The position numbers were made by a program, and so were the translations under genes. A stretch of 64,000 nucleotides of DNA, from contig CAJNYU010001410.1 of assembly GCA_905331475.1 (NCBI GenBank), positions 2,251 through 66,250 of the forward strand, written 5' to 3'. Source of the stretch: Rotaria socialis (Eukaryota; Rotifera; Eurotatoria; Philodinida; Philodinidae). How positions within the stretch are numbered: the first letter of the stretch is position 1; every line of letters starts with the position of its first letter. Positions 24,028 through 36,843 of this stretch are shown piece by piece. The notes beneath the pieces were generated by a model. That model did no database searches. It was not told where the DNA came from and saw nothing but the letters and a program-made list of their open reading frames with translations.

Positions 24028-24643
24028 GAGGCAACATTCCCAAGTGATTCGCACCGTTTGGTCTCATATTTTGCTCATAGAAAGAATCCAATGAGACTAG
24101 GAAAAACCTAAAAGACTTCGCGACCTTAAGCCTTTCCTTCGAAGTTATGACCGTTTTACTGAATTTTTGACCTCGGTCAAGAGATTTATAGAAAAATTGA
24201 ATAAAGGAATTCTGAGCTGAAGTTTTGTCTAACAATAGGGCTCATTGGTGTTAGAAAATTGTAAAACTTTCAGTTAAAACTGATGCTGTCTTTTGGAGGT
24301 ATTGCAGATTGAAGAAAAGTCAATTTTTCGGTAATTTTTGGACCATGGCCGTTTTCTTCAATCTGCAATATCTCTAAAAGAAAACATCAGTTTTAACTGA
24401 AAGTTTTACAATTTTCTAACACCAATGAGACCTATTGTTAGACAAAACTTCAGCTCAGAATTCCTTTATTCAATTTTTCTATAAATCTCTTGACCGAGGT
24501 CAAAAATTCAGTAAAACGGTCATAACTTCGAAGGAAAGGCTTAAGGTCACGAAGTCTTTTAGGTTTTTCCTAGTCTCATTGGATTCTTTCTATGAGCAAA
24601 ATATGAGACCAAACGGTGCGAATCACTTGGGAATGTTTCCTAG
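24028..24643. repeat. Long palindromic (foldback) element, copy 1
   Basis: Two nearly identical inverted arms of about 290 bp (about 24028-24317 and 24351-24643) around a spacer of about 33 bp. As a consequence the same open frame (starting MLDKTSAQNSFIQFF) appears on both strands, at 24023-24235 minus and 24435-24761 plus. Transcribed, it would form a very long hairpin. A diverged second copy lies at 55946-56970. The sequence GCCTCG...CGAGGC at the left edge adds a small terminal hairpin. No transposase is present; it is probably a nonautonomous foldback element. Confidence 0.8.
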
Positions 24644-25006
24644 TAAGGAAAAAAGACTTTTCTTCCATGATATCAATTTATTATTTGATTTTGACTTCTT
24701 AATTATAGTTATCTGCTATTTTCTCATGATATTGATAGTGAATTGTTGTGCTCTATTGTAGTATAGTAAGACATTTGTTTTATTGAAAAAAAAAGTCCGA
24801 TTTCTGTAAAATTAAAATTGAAAAGAAGAAGAGAAAAAGAAGAATCTCATTTTATTGTGTGGTGTAAAAATCAAAGGAAAATTAAAGCGCAATCACAGCG
24901 TTTATTGTGAATTTTTATAAAAAGACGAGTAAACACACACTGCGTATACAATATGTACTACGACAAAAGAAAAAATAAAACACATTCAATATAAAAACAA
25001 TGATTA
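24644..25006. other. Intergenic and 3' flank of KCNAB
   Basis: AT-rich with no gene; contains the 3'UTR side of the minus-strand KCNAB gene. Confidence 0.4.
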
Positions 25007-27466
25007 TTATCGCTGCGGTTGTGGTGTTGGTGTTGGTATTTGAATTTGCGTTTGAAAAGTTGGTTCACTTTTGGTTGGTAATCGAACAGTAGGCTTATTT
25101 CCAAGTATTCGATCAATATCAGCCATGATCGATGGAGTTAATTTTGAAACCACCTATATAATATAAAGAGAAAATAAATATTATTGCGTTAAGTATTAAT
25201 GAATTAATGTCATTTTTCATCATACTTGTATTGAATTAATATTTTCATAGAGTTGTTCTACTGATGACGCACCGACTAATACACAATGAACATTATCATT
25301 TTTTAAACACCATGCTAAAAATAAATATGACAAAAATGACATATATATATTTATTTATTTATTTATTTATTCTATTTTTATTATGATATTTCTGTGATAG
25401 AAAAAAGACGTTTCTATATTTAAACTTCTAATGATAAAAATAAGGATCCAGATAGTTTGATTAATTTGACATCTGTATACATAAATTTCTATGACATTTA
25501 TGTTGGATATGACATGATAGTAAGAAAATTTGTTTGCTTATTTGTGGCATTTAGAAACAGTTAATTGCAATAATCAAAAAGTTTTTTTTTTCTTGAAATA
25601 ATCATAAATGTCTATCGTGATTTAAAATCGCTAATTATCAGATGGCAAAAACACAATACATAATGATTAGTTTTAAAATTTACCGATAGCTAATTGAGCA
25701 AGCGTACAGTCAAATTTCGATGCTAAAACTGCTAATTCTCTTAATTTACTCTGTTGTTTTCGACCTTCATCATTTAAGATTTTATCTTTTAACCACCCAT
25801 AACCCTATGCAATAATAAAGTTAATATTATTATTTTAATTATTCAAATTAAATACTTTAAGTGCAGCTCTTGAATGTAATGGTACACCATCATCATATTT
25901 TCCAGTTAATAAGCCACATGCCAATGGTGACCACGTCATAGTGCCAATGCCTATAAATAATTTATTTATTCATTCATGCAACATTCATATTTCTATTTCT
26001 ATTAACCTATTTTATGATAGATCTCGGGTAAATGAACTTCAACTTTATCACGTTGAAATAAATGATATTCAGCTTGTTCACATATTGGTGGGATTAAATT
26101 AAATTGACGAGCTACTGAATATGCTTCCTTTGAAACAAAGAAATATAATGGGTTGTTTATTTTGAAAATAAAGAAAAGGAGCAACAATTCAAATATCATT
26201 TATTACCATTATTTCCATCGGTGACCATCTTGATGTTCCCCAATAAAAACAATGATTGTCATTAATGACTTGTGTAAATGCCCGAACGATTTCTTTTGTA
26301 GAAAATAAATAAAACAGATAATTTATTCGTATTATTTTGATAAAATATTTTTTACCCTCCATGGGTACTGATGTATCAGGTTTATTAGCAAATACAATAT
26401 CAACATAATCCAATTGCAAACGTTCGAGACTAGCTCTTAAGCCTTCAATAATATGTTTTCTTGAAAGTCCTTTTTCTGTTTCAGCTCTACAAAAGTAAAA
26501 TAGAGAAAAACACAATATTTATAACTAGTAGTTATTTTTCGATTTCTTTTGTTTTTTTAGTTGACATACTTTCCACCCCAATATAATTTTGTTGATATAA
26601 TGTAACTTGATCGTTTCCATTTTTTCTTTTTTAGCACTTTTCCAAGTGTTATTTCCGCTCTAATATATATTAATATTTAAAAAAGAAAGATTGCGTTTAA
26701 TCATCGGATTAAAAGAGATCGTACTTTCCAGCTGCATAAACTTCTGCTGTATCAAATAGATTAATTCCACTATCGTATGCAACAGTGAGTAATTCTTCCG
26801 CAACATCATCCGATATTTGTCCACCAAATGTAACCCAAGTGCCAAGGCCTAACTGAGATACTCGTAAACCATTACGTCCTAGGTTTCTAAATAGAAGAAA
26901 AAAAAATATGATGTTAATTATGTTTTTGTTTCAATCCAATTAGAATTAGAAATTAAGAAATAAAACCTATATTTTAAATCAGGCTTTTGAAATGAAATAG
27001 GAATATTAATCAACGGACTCAAATGATCATTTTCTGTAGAACGATGATTAAGATTTGGTGATGATGAAGATGATTGTAAAGGTATAAGTGAACCACATAA
27101 ATTACGTGTTGACCGTGGCATATTTGTTTCATTGATTTTTTGATTTATCGATGAATGATGAAAATTACTAATTTGATGTGGGAAATTCAAAACATTATTT
27201 GAGTTCTTTTCATGCAGTTGCTTATTATTATCATCTTCATATAAAACATCATCTGTTGGTGTCGTCGTCGACATTGTTGTTGTTGTTGTTGTTGTTGTTT
27301 TTGGTGATGGAAGTGATCTATATGATCTTTGAGTTACAAACGATGTTGATGAGGAATGGTGATGTGGAGGAGCACCCACACTATGATTTCTACCCAATGG
27401 AGAATGTCCACTATCGACCATTACCGATTTACGCTGATGCTGTCGAAGAGATGATGACGACGACAT
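25007..27466 (-). CDS. KCNAB: Voltage-gated K+ channel beta subunit (aldo-keto reductase fold)
   Basis: Ten exons in the main form: 27466-26967, 26886-26725, 26659-26570, 26486-26356, 26292-26207, 26127-26007, 25950-25856, 25804-25684, 25314-25226 and 25153-25007; 513 residues. Kv-beta proteins are NADPH-binding cytosolic tetramers docked on Kv1-type channels (Drosophila Hyperkinetic family). The AKR core starts at [20 protein letters not shown]. The catalytic positions are D212 and Y217 (FDTAEVY), K245 (STKLYW) and N285 (VFANKPD), with Asn where ordinary AKRs have His, which is the Kv-beta signature. [21 protein letters not shown] is strongly conserved. The N-terminal 166 residues are Ser/Thr-rich with a poly-Thr run. 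Two other phase-2 first exons lie upstream. Confidence 0.95.
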
Positions 27467-27982
27467 AGCCTTGTATGTTAGTTCCTTTTGTACACCGCCG
27501 TCATACAGAATACAACAAGGTAAACGACGATGCCAAGATCCTTATTCCGTTACTGACTGTTCTGTTAATGGGAAAAAAAGCGAGCGCGCTAGGCTAGGAC
27601 GACGATATGCATACTTCATACGTCAGAGGAGGAAAACTAGTGCCGCGGTATAGCTAGCTACCACCCCATTTCTAATTGTTTTCTGCGCGTAAGTCGAGCC
27701 ATCGGTTGTAGCAGTAACGAAAGACGATAAGCCAGAATCGACCAACCAACTGATTCTGTTTACATCAGCTGCAACAACAGCCTTTCCCCTCTTTCCCCTT
27801 AAAACATACGACTATTATAATAATGATGATGACTGCAAGAAGACTTTTCGTTCGTAAACAAAATACACATGGTCTTTATCTTTTCACGGTATTCTCATTA
27901 TTGTTTATCCATTATGATAGACAAATATACTTGCTATTTGTTACAAAAAAAAAGAAAAGAAATCATTAAACTCTTTGAATAC

Positions 27983-28143
27983 CTGCATGCAACAACACGC
28001 GAACATTTTCGTTGTTGTTTAAGTATTTGTTCTTGACATAATCGATTTATTTCATATTCACATGGATGCAAATGAGTTCCACTAAGAGACGATATGTTCG
28101 AATTGGCAGTATTAGTTATTTTTCGCATCGTACCATAATTCAT
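27983..28143 (-). CDS. KCNAB: Candidate alternative first exon of KCNAB (53 codons)
   Basis: ATG at 28143 opens a frame of 53 codons plus two bases, ending in AG/GTATTC. The phase (2) is exactly that needed to join exon 2 of KCNAB at 26886, giving ...[15 protein letters not shown]. The peptide is Ser/Asn-rich with four Cys (HPCEYE, NRLCQEQ, RKCSRVVAC). Vertebrate KCNAB genes use alternative first exons feeding the same core at this same 'R/K-NLG.SGLRVS' junction. No transcript evidence is available, so this is inference from phase, open frame and precedent. Confidence 0.55.
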
Positions 28144-28749
28144 CTCGGAATATTCTGTTAGTTTTTTTTATTCTCGTTCTCTTTACCGAACAGTAATATT
28201 ATTTGATTCTTGCCTTATCTGGATAAAAAGAAATTCTAGATTAAAATCCGAAGATAGATGATGCGAGTACACCAAAATGACGTTCATTTAATAAAGGAAC
28301 TTCGGCTATTTTTTCTCGCTCTTTTCTGTTTCTCTCAGTTCAACGTTTATTTCCGGTTCTGTTTACGACATTCTCGTCCTTGTTGCCTGTCTGTTACTCC
28401 AGAGTTTATTATCAACTTACTCATGCTTTAGACTGCATACTTCTCTCATTCTTTGTTGCTTTTACATAGATAGGCACACCATCAGATCACGCTCTTCTGA
28501 TAGAAGTGTGTGTAATTGTTGTTCATCTAGTGAAAAATATGAAAAGCAAGGAAAAAATATCGAAGACAAGAAAAAACCAAAAAAGAGAAAAACAGAAAGA
28601 AAATATTTTGTAGCAAGAGTGAACACAATGAATGATAAAGACTAAAAGCATTCAATGGAGTTTTCACGAAAAACACGAAGGAAGACAAAAAACGACAAAG
28701 AGAAAGTTGAGTGCTCAATGTTTGTCTCTTTTTTTCTTATAAAACTTAC

Positions 28750-28787
28750 TTGAAAGCCATTGGTACCAATTTTCTTGCGTCTGTCAT
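28750..28787 (-). CDS. KCNAB: Candidate second alternative first exon of KCNAB (12 codons)
   Basis: A short ATG frame (MTDARKLVPMAF plus two bases) ending at a strong GTAAGT donor, again in phase 2 and joinable to 26886 to give K-NLGRNGL. Its length makes chance occurrence possible; the consensus donor and the phase match are the only support. Confidence 0.3.
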
Positions 28788-29667
28788 TGTTACAATCAAA
28801 ATTTACCAACATGATAATAACAACAACAATGCGTTAGATTGATATTCATTGAACACATTAATATAAATTACATCCAGTCAAAAAATGTATTTTGGAAAAC
28901 CGCACACATTGGTACAAGGAAACGACTAGATGACTCTATAAATGCTGAAAGAAAATATAAAATGTATGCACCCTACAGAAACTAATAGAAAAATGTGCCA
29001 GAGAGAAAGAGTGAGTGAGTGAGTGAGTGAATGTGGAAGAACACCACGCCAATAATAATTTATTCTTTCCCTTGACTACTTATATGTCTCTTGGCTCTCT
29101 TTCTTCTCGTTGCGCGCGCGCTTTTGTCAACGGAACAACAACAGCGATAGAAAAAAAGATGATTATCTTCATTCTCGCCTTTGCTGGAGAATAAATGAAA
29201 TGAATGCGTGTGTGTACAGAACCTTAAATCGATTATTCAGGGTAATCCAAAAAGCACGATATGTTACTAATGAATTCAATTGGAACCTGTGAGAAAAATA
29301 AATCAAGCACGAGTTCGAAATTTCTTCTAATATAATTAATTTTTATCCATTTATTATTAAAAACTATCTAATTCTTTTTGGAAGAAAAAAAAAACTAGTT
29401 GATCTTGTTTTCTGATCAGATCAGATTGTAACATAATGCCATCTTGACAATAATGGGTATTACTCGCCTCCTTCGTACGATCCTCTCAACTAAACTCCAA
29501 AGTATAAAAACCAATCATTTTGTCGTCCATACTTTACCCTGATATAGGTCTTTTTTATTTATTTTTCTTTTCATCATTTTTCATTTGTTTGCGAATTTTC
29601 AACTATCTGTTCATGCTATTCATTCTTTTAGATTATTTTTTAGTTTCTTAAAAAGAAGAAAACCATC
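28788..29667. other. Divergent intergenic region KCNAB / eL20
   Basis: Promoter space of both genes. It contains a (GAGT)n microsatellite at 29011-29030 and a GCGCGCGC stretch near 29114. A pyrimidine-rich stretch (TTTTTTATTTATTTTTCTTT) near 29551-29572 may belong to the eL20 promoter or leader. Confidence 0.4.
29011..29030. repeat. (GTGA)n microsatellite
   Basis: Five tandem copies of the tetranucleotide GTGA in the KCNAB/eL20 intergenic region. Confidence 0.8.
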
Positions 29668-30277
29668 ATGAAAGCAAAAGGTAATCTTCGTGAATATCGT
29701 ATAATTGGCCGAAAACTACCGTCAGCAGCATTGAAAACACCACCACTTTATGAAATGCATATTTATGCTCCTGATGAAGTTCAAGCTAAATCACGTTTTT
29801 GGTTCTTTTTACGTCAACTTAAACGTGTAAAGAAAAGTGCTGGTGAAATTGTTGAATGCAAAGTAGTCAATGAACGTAAACCATTAACTGTTAAAAATTT
29901 CGGTATTTGGCTACGTTACGATTCACGTTCAGGTACACATAATATGTATCGTGAATACCGGGATTTAACACGAGCATTAGCTGTTACACAATGCTATCGA
30001 GATATGGGTGCTAAACATCGAGCCAGACCATCAACTATTCAAATTATGAAAATAAAACGTTTACCTGCTAAAGAATGCCGACGACCACATGTTACACAAT
30101 TTCACGATTCGAAAATTAAGTACGTAAAAGCTTTTTCAAAGAAACACGAAAACAATTGTTTCATTTGAAATTTTTATCGTCTCGTTTTTTTCTTTTAGAT
30201 TTCCAATGGTTAATAAAGCAACAAAACGCTTACATCATCCACGATTTACAACTAGTCGTCCGCATACATACTTTTAA
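29668..30277 (+). CDS. RPL18A: 60S ribosomal protein eL20 (L18a)
   Basis: Two exons, 29668-30119 and 30199-30277, joined in phase 2 to 176 residues, identical in length to human RPL18A. Diagnostic stretches are [65 protein letters not shown] and the C-terminus [10 protein letters not shown]. It is a structural component of the large subunit near eL33 and the expansion segments. A T-rich acceptor-like TTTTTTAG lies about 27 bases before the ATG, suggesting a short 5'UTR exon or spliced leader. A poly(A) signal AATAAA is at 30374-30379. Confidence 0.98.
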
Positions 30278-30373
30278 AATAATCAATGCAGACGAAAAGC
30301 AGGCATATCATCACATCTAATTATTTTCTGTTTTACATTGTTTTTGACAGAAAAGTATTGGATGATCAACAAG

Positions 30374-30379
30374 AATAAA
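30374..30379 (+). terminator. Poly(A) signal AATAAA
   Basis: AATAAA about 100 bases after the eL20 stop codon. Confidence 0.45.
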
Positions 30380-33300
30380 AATAAAGATGAACTTTATTCT
30401 TAATTTTTTTTTGCTTTTTCCTGAAACCAAAATAATAACATTAATATCATCAGTTTTTCTAAGAGCTTTTGCCAGCCAATGAAATATTCGTCTCTTAGAA
30501 TACCGCATGACCAATATCAGAATCGTTTTCTACCTGAGCTTAGAGGCTTCAACATTTTTGAAAATCAGAAGTTCAGCAAAAAAAACTATTTTCTGTTCAA
30601 AAATATTTGTATTTGAAGCTATAGAACTATTTGATCACTTGTTATTGAAAAAAACTCCAATTTTTCGATGACATACCACTAGATGGATAAGAAAAGAATT
30701 TCTTGTAACTGAAAATTTACAAATATCTCATATATGATCTATTAACCGTTATTTCATAGTTATTGATTAGACAATATGCATAAATAAATGTATCAGATTA
30801 ATTCTTTCATAAATATAAATTAGACAAGAATGTTCGTCACACGAAAATGACGTGTTCTAGAAGATCTACTATGTTTTTTCTAAACAGATGATTATGAAAA
30901 TCTTTTACAATTAATTATATCAAATATTCAATTTCACTGGTATATTATTAAAATTATAGTCTCAACAATATTTCAGTTGACTGAGATTCGATTTCCAAGA
31001 AGTGAATTTAAAATTCGAGTATCAAAAGCTGGTTAAAATAGTTTTTTCCCAAGCTCAGTTCATATTTACTCTAAAATCGACAAATATTTACCTCACACTC
31101 ATTGAACTTTACGAATCAGTTAACTACACAACCGAACAACTCATCATATGAAAGATTATTTCATTGATGAAGTGAGTTTTTCACTATGATGTTTGAATGA
31201 ATACTACTTGTGTATAGTCTCGGTTAGTAAACAATCTTCCTGTCCTGCTATGCGTTAAAAAGTATCCACATCAGCAATAAACAAATTCACGAGGTTAAAT
31301 GAATATAAAATGTTTTTTATGATTAGAAGCGACGAATACTTTGAAAAATTTCTTTCAAGATTCAGAATCTAACTTGTAATTAATCCATGAATGACTTACA
31401 AGAAAGTCATTTTTAGAATTTGAATTTTTTCAGTAAATTCTATATTTAGAATCGATTCCTTTCAAACAACTCAAAACATTATCTTCAGTTCTTCTTCAGT
31501 AAAACTAAAATATTTACTTTGTTCTTCAGGCGATCTGAATGAGTTACAAAAATGACAATATGTAGATCTCAAACAGGACTATTTCCGTACCAATAGAAAC
31601 AAATATGCATGAAGAAGATTGAGTACAAATATTCAAAAGCAAAAACAAATACAACGTTTTAATTGTGCACATCTCTACTTTTGTCATTAAATCTAAGTGA
31701 AACGAGTTAGTTCAACTTGTATGCGAAGCATCATATTCGCTTGAAAAAAAGAGCAATATGTTTTTTTTGTTTAAATCAATTCTATTTATTTATAAAGTGC
31801 GAGTACACGTAGCATTTCATGATTCAAGAGACTAAATTGATAATATTGTGTGCACAATTCGGTGTATATGATATTAAATTTCAATTGTGCCTATCACAAG
31901 TCGTGCTTATTGTTGAGTAGCAATAGATAAAATAGTAAATGCTTATGTTCATTGTACAGACTTGTGAAATAGAGTTATGAAAATAGTTTGAAGGTAAATT
32001 ATTGTAAAAAGACATTTTCCGCCGATGAAATCTTAAGAGATCAATTTTAAATCGATTGAATCCAGTAAGTTCTTTTTTTTGCACTCTTACGATTGTTTTG
32101 TCTGAGTAGAATGCGTAATATCATCAATTGCACTGTTTAGAATAGATAAATGAAAATTAAAAATTTCATACAATACCAATGAGAGATCATCTTTATAATT
32201 ATTTTGAGTAATAAATTGAAACACTTACTAAAGAATAAGGAATATCTAGAAAATTTATCTGATTAAAAAGACCAGACACTTTTAATAATATCACAGTAGA
32301 CCATACTTAAAGAAACATCAACAAGTTAATGTTTCAATATTTATAAATTCTCAAGCAATGCAATCATGAGTCAAACTTTGTTCTCGAAAATTTTCTTTTC
32401 TATCAATTTGTATCGACAATCCTTATTTGCTTTACTGAAATTCTTGATGCAAGCAAACACGACGGACTTTCTCTTGAAAATGATCGCTTTTTTTCGCTCT
32501 TACAATAGCTATCATTTTCTAAAGATTGAAAGAATTCTTTTCAAAAATCAATCTTAGTTACTTATAGTAAATCATTAAATGCTAATTAGGACCAAGAAAA
32601 CATGATCTTCTGAACAACTTTAATGTGAACTGTTTTAAGCAATGCTCCAATCTTTACTTCCGAAATCTGATGTGATTTTTCTCGGGAGAATAATCTAAAT
32701 ATTTTATTACTTTAGGGCTTCGCTTGATTAAAGATTTCGTTATTTTTCATTTCGTCTGATAGATATTTTATGAAAAAATGTTTTGGTAAAGTCAGTTGAT
32801 CGAGCACCACACTCTATCTAAGACATACTACTTTGTGAAAAACTATTTTTTCGCCAATAATATTCTTCATTTCAGTCAAGTTTTTGAAATTTACCATAAT
32901 CTAGCTTGATGTTTTCAATAGTATGAGATTCTGTTAAAACTTGTATGCACAATTGCCCTGGAGATTTAGAGCAAAAAGGCACGACATGCTGTGCTTTTTA
33001 TCGATTTCGCATGTTTCGACGGTTGTAATTTCGTCAAAATAAATCACGGAAACCAAATCAATGTCTGATTGATGGTATTTGAAGTAAGGAATTGGTCGAA
33101 GTAAAAAAAAGAAACTAAGGCTTCATGGAAACTTTGTATTCATATAATATTTTTGGCATTGATAGAAAAATTTCTAAATGGCTATTTTAATTGTAAATTT
33201 TTATTTTTAAACACGTAGGTACCGAACATGATATATTATGTCATAAAGATGGCTATGGTAGACAAGACTCGGCAAACGTTTTGAGTTTTCTGCTTTCCTC

Positions 33301-33676
33301 TAAAGTAGTAGAAATTCCAAAGGGACTAATTAGACAACTCCCATTCTAGTTCTGTCATTCAATGTTACGTTTCCAAGTATACTACAATAATGCAAACTCT
33401 ATTCGGACATAGACTAACTGCATGGCTTATCATGAAATGCAGATGTCACTATTGAAAAAGCACACAGCGCTAACTGTAGTATTGGCAGATAAACTTGCCA
33501 AATCAAGAACAGAAAATATTTAACAGAAAAAGACCATAGGAGATGAATTATAAATAAATAAGCAACACGCATTTATTGTCAGGTACTCATTCAGACGACT
33601 AGACATGACCTGTGTTGTATTCTTAATTTTCTATTCAATCATTTAGATTCCTGATATTTTTGAGACACGGTGGTAC
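30380..33676. other. Large intergenic region
   Basis: About 3.3 kb with no recognisable gene; the small open frames (for example 31881-32084 minus, 32366-32557 plus) have no motifs. Content is uniform and AT-rich. I see no obvious repeat. Confidence 0.45.
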
Positions 33677-36358
33677 ATGGATTCGATTGGTATTAGAAAT
33701 GATTTCGGGAGAGCACGCGGTAATCGTGCAATCTTAGACGATAGAAGATCACGTGACAAATCAAACATACCTGCGCTAATTCCTCATGCGCCATATACAT
33801 CAACAGGCTCTTCAAGTATTTATCATCGAAGAGCTCGTCCACTACCGTCAATACCTACAACAAATGTTGCAACACTAAGAAACGCTATTGAAACAGGCCA
33901 CATGAATGTATCAGTAGGAAATAATAATCGAATGCGGTCACCAAGTCGTCATAGTCAAACATTACTTGAACGAACAACAAGAAACAATGTAGCAAATATG
34001 CAACGAACCAGATTACCCAGTCAAGATCGAACAGAAAGTTTTTATTCAATAATATTTATTTTTGATTGAAATTTTTTTGTTTAGAATTCAATAAAAAATA
34101 ATGTTGTAAATAATTCAACAGTACAAGATGTACCAACTAAAACAGTGACTGTTTATACTATAGCATCTGTACCTCAATCGAAGAATAATGATGTGGAGGA
34201 ATCTGACGTGTTAGAAGGTTCAATAAATGTAAAAAGTACGAACCCTACTATACCATCAGTAAATGAACCAAGTTTAAAAAATGGTGGATTATGTGGTCTT
34301 CAAAATTTGGGAAATACTGTAATACTTTTAACAAGCATCTTTCAAAACAAAAACAGATTGATGATTTGTTTTAGTGTTTTATGAATTCGGTGCTTCAGTG
34401 TTTGTCAAATACAAAGCCACTTTTATTATTTTGTTTAAAAGATAATCTTAATGATCATTTAAACAAATCATCAACAAGTGTTATGAAAGGAGCTTTAATG
34501 ACAGGTTTGAGTCAATACAGTATTTTTTGTTTTTCTTTATATTAATGCTTCTAGAATATGCAAATTTGATTCGTAAAATGTGGCTTTTACCGGTGGAGGG
34601 TCGGTCAGTTGTTAGTCCATCAAGATTTAAAAGTACCATTGGAAATTTTGCTTCACGCTTTACTGGTTACTCGTACGTAAAATTGTTTTCAGTTTGTAAT
34701 CAACAGAAATTAACATTTTCATATTATTTTAGAGAACAAGATTCACAAGAATTTCTGAGATATCTTTTACAAGGTCTTAGCGAAGATGTTAATCGAGTAC
34801 AGAAAAAGCCGGTTCCATTAATTATTGATGAAAAACAAGACGAACTGAAGAAGTGAGTATAACAATTACGTATGCATAGGAATCGATTAAGGAAATCAAA
34901 CTTTAATGTAAACATTTGGTTAAAATTCATTTCAAATGGTATTTTAGTATTAGCTATCATCAATTCAGTTTACATTTGTTTGAAACATCGCTTTAAATAT
35001 CTGATCACTTAATAGTAAGCATATTTTATGTAAATGATTCACAGTATTATTTCCAACTGTTGAATTCCCTGATAATTAAAATTTAATTAAATGACTATGA
35101 TTATTTAAAATCATATCCAAAGAAAATATATGACTATTGAATTCATTTCAACTAATTATTCTATCTTTGTTCATCAGTGAAACATTTCTATAAAATCTAG
35201 ATACATTCAAACTCACAAAAATTTTTTCCTAGGTTTAAAATAGAGATCATTTTTCGGAACTACACTAAATATTGTGTGCCTCATGTAAAAATTTCAATTT
35301 TGTAATATCGAAGAGAAATATGATGAAAAATTTGACAGTTAAGCAAAATTGTGGATGATGTTTTCATCATTATTCATTGCCAATTGTTGACCTTAAAAAC
35401 TACCCATATTAAACAGTGATAATATTTACTATCTCTATTTTTCCTGATTGTCAGATGTTATTTATATTTGATTGCTTTTTCTTTCAGAGAAAAAGATCGC
35501 GCTACAACAAGCTGGGATCGTTGTTTACGTTATGAGAATAGTCCTCTTGTTGGTAAGTGCAAACAAAATTGATTCAGTTTATTGATATATTGAATTTTCT
35601 TTTTGCATGAAGATATCTTTGCTGGACAATTAAAAAGTACTCTTGAATGTTGTCACTGTGGATATCAATCGATAACATTTGATATGTTTTGGGATTTATC
35701 ATTACCTCTACCACGTGTAACTATTTAAAAACAACATCGAATAACATGAACATGTGATTTTTGTTTTAGGATAGATCATCGACGAATCTACAAGACTGTA
35801 TTCAACTATTCATGAGTAAAGAAGAACTTGATGGTGACGAAGAACCAGTAAGAAAATGCTTTTTATTTAATTTTAATTTTTTCAATTCATCCAATTTAGA
35901 TGTGTAATAGATGCAAGAAAAAACGACCGTGTACAAAAAAATTATCAATTCAAAAGTGTCCGGAAATACTGGTTCTTCATTTAAAGCGTTTTTCACAGAT
36001 GCGTGGCAGAACTAAATTGAATACACATGTAGATTTTCCAATAACGAATCTTAGACTTGATCACTTAAAAGATGTTATGTCTAGCAGTTATGAGGGTAAA
36101 ATTCGCTTGAAAAGAAAAAGAACTACCTTTGTAAATCGATTTTTAACTTGTCTAGAATGTGTGCCGACATATAATTTATTTGGTATATCAAATCATAGTG
36201 GCACAGTTTATAGTGGTCATTATGTAGCTCAATGTAAACATCCATTTACACATGATTGGCATGAATTCAATGATTCATCTGTTCATTTTATCAGCGATAC
36301 TTCAAGTATAATATCTGCGAATGCTTATGTGTTGTTTTATGAACGAAAGAAGTCTTAA
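33677..36358 (+). CDS. USP2-like ubiquitin carboxyl-terminal hydrolase
   Basis: Exons: 33677 to about 34037, 34085-34318, 34375-34504, 34555-34672, 34733-34852, 35488-35552, 35613-35716, 35770-35847 and 35900-36358; about 555 residues. It removes ubiquitin from proteins. The Cys box [21 protein letters not shown] is split so that the catalytic Cys is the first residue of the third exon. The zinc site is CCHCGY with [11 protein letters not shown], and the His box is [13 protein letters not shown], followed by [13 protein letters not shown]. The C-terminal [10 protein letters not shown] is typical of the USP2/USP21 group. The N-terminal about 200 residues are Arg/Ser/Asn-rich and disordered. 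The join of exons 1 and 2 does not keep frame with the obvious donor: exon 1 ends in phase 1 at 34037, while exon 2 needs phase 0. The catalytic part is secure. Confidence 0.88.
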
Positions 36359-36843
36359 TAATATGAGTTTTTAAAAATTTTCTTTGTTATTTTTAATTTG
36401 CACAAAACATTTTTTTATTGTATTTTCTATATATTTATATTGTGTTTGAGATCTGAGATCTTCCGAATGATGAATTTAATGAAACTCGTTCAGTTTTTTA
36501 TCCTGTTTTGTTTTTGCTAACTTCACAAACGAACCGATTTGATGTGTGTATGTTTGGATGCGTGCTTGCATTTATCATCGATTTAGTAATTTTCATTGAA
36601 ACGAATGTACCTTGACTTTTTTTCCGTGCTTTTTTTCCCTGATTACCTGTAGCGGTTTGTTACAATTGTTCTGAGAAATTTTTCGGGATCTTAATGATAC
36701 CAAGTAAACAGAGAGAAAACAAATTACCTTGAAAAGAACATGCGATTATAGAATTCGATACGATAACAATTCTGCATTTTATATTTTTATCCAAATGAGT
36801 AAAACAGTAATACATTTTGTTTGTAGATTTTAATTTAAAAAAA
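36359..36843. other. Short spacer between USP-like and PNPLA6 genes
   Basis: About 485 bases between tandem same-strand genes; it holds the 3'UTR of the first and the promoter of the second. No further gene is seen. Confidence 0.45.

Noticed and set aside
24435-24761. 108-codon frame in palindrome arm as a real gene
   Set aside because: The same frame appears in inverted form at 24023-24235; it is a consequence of the palindrome, with no sign of a complete gene. Kept only as part of the repeat.
27178-27468. Plus-strand frame antisense to KCNAB exon 1
   Set aside because: Antisense of the poly-Thr/Ser exon; composition explains the open frame.
30380-33676. tRNA or CRISPR-like structure in the large gene-free region
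   Set aside because: No regularly spaced repeats, and no cloverleaf with A/B boxes could be identified by eye; a tRNAscan run would settle the tRNA question.
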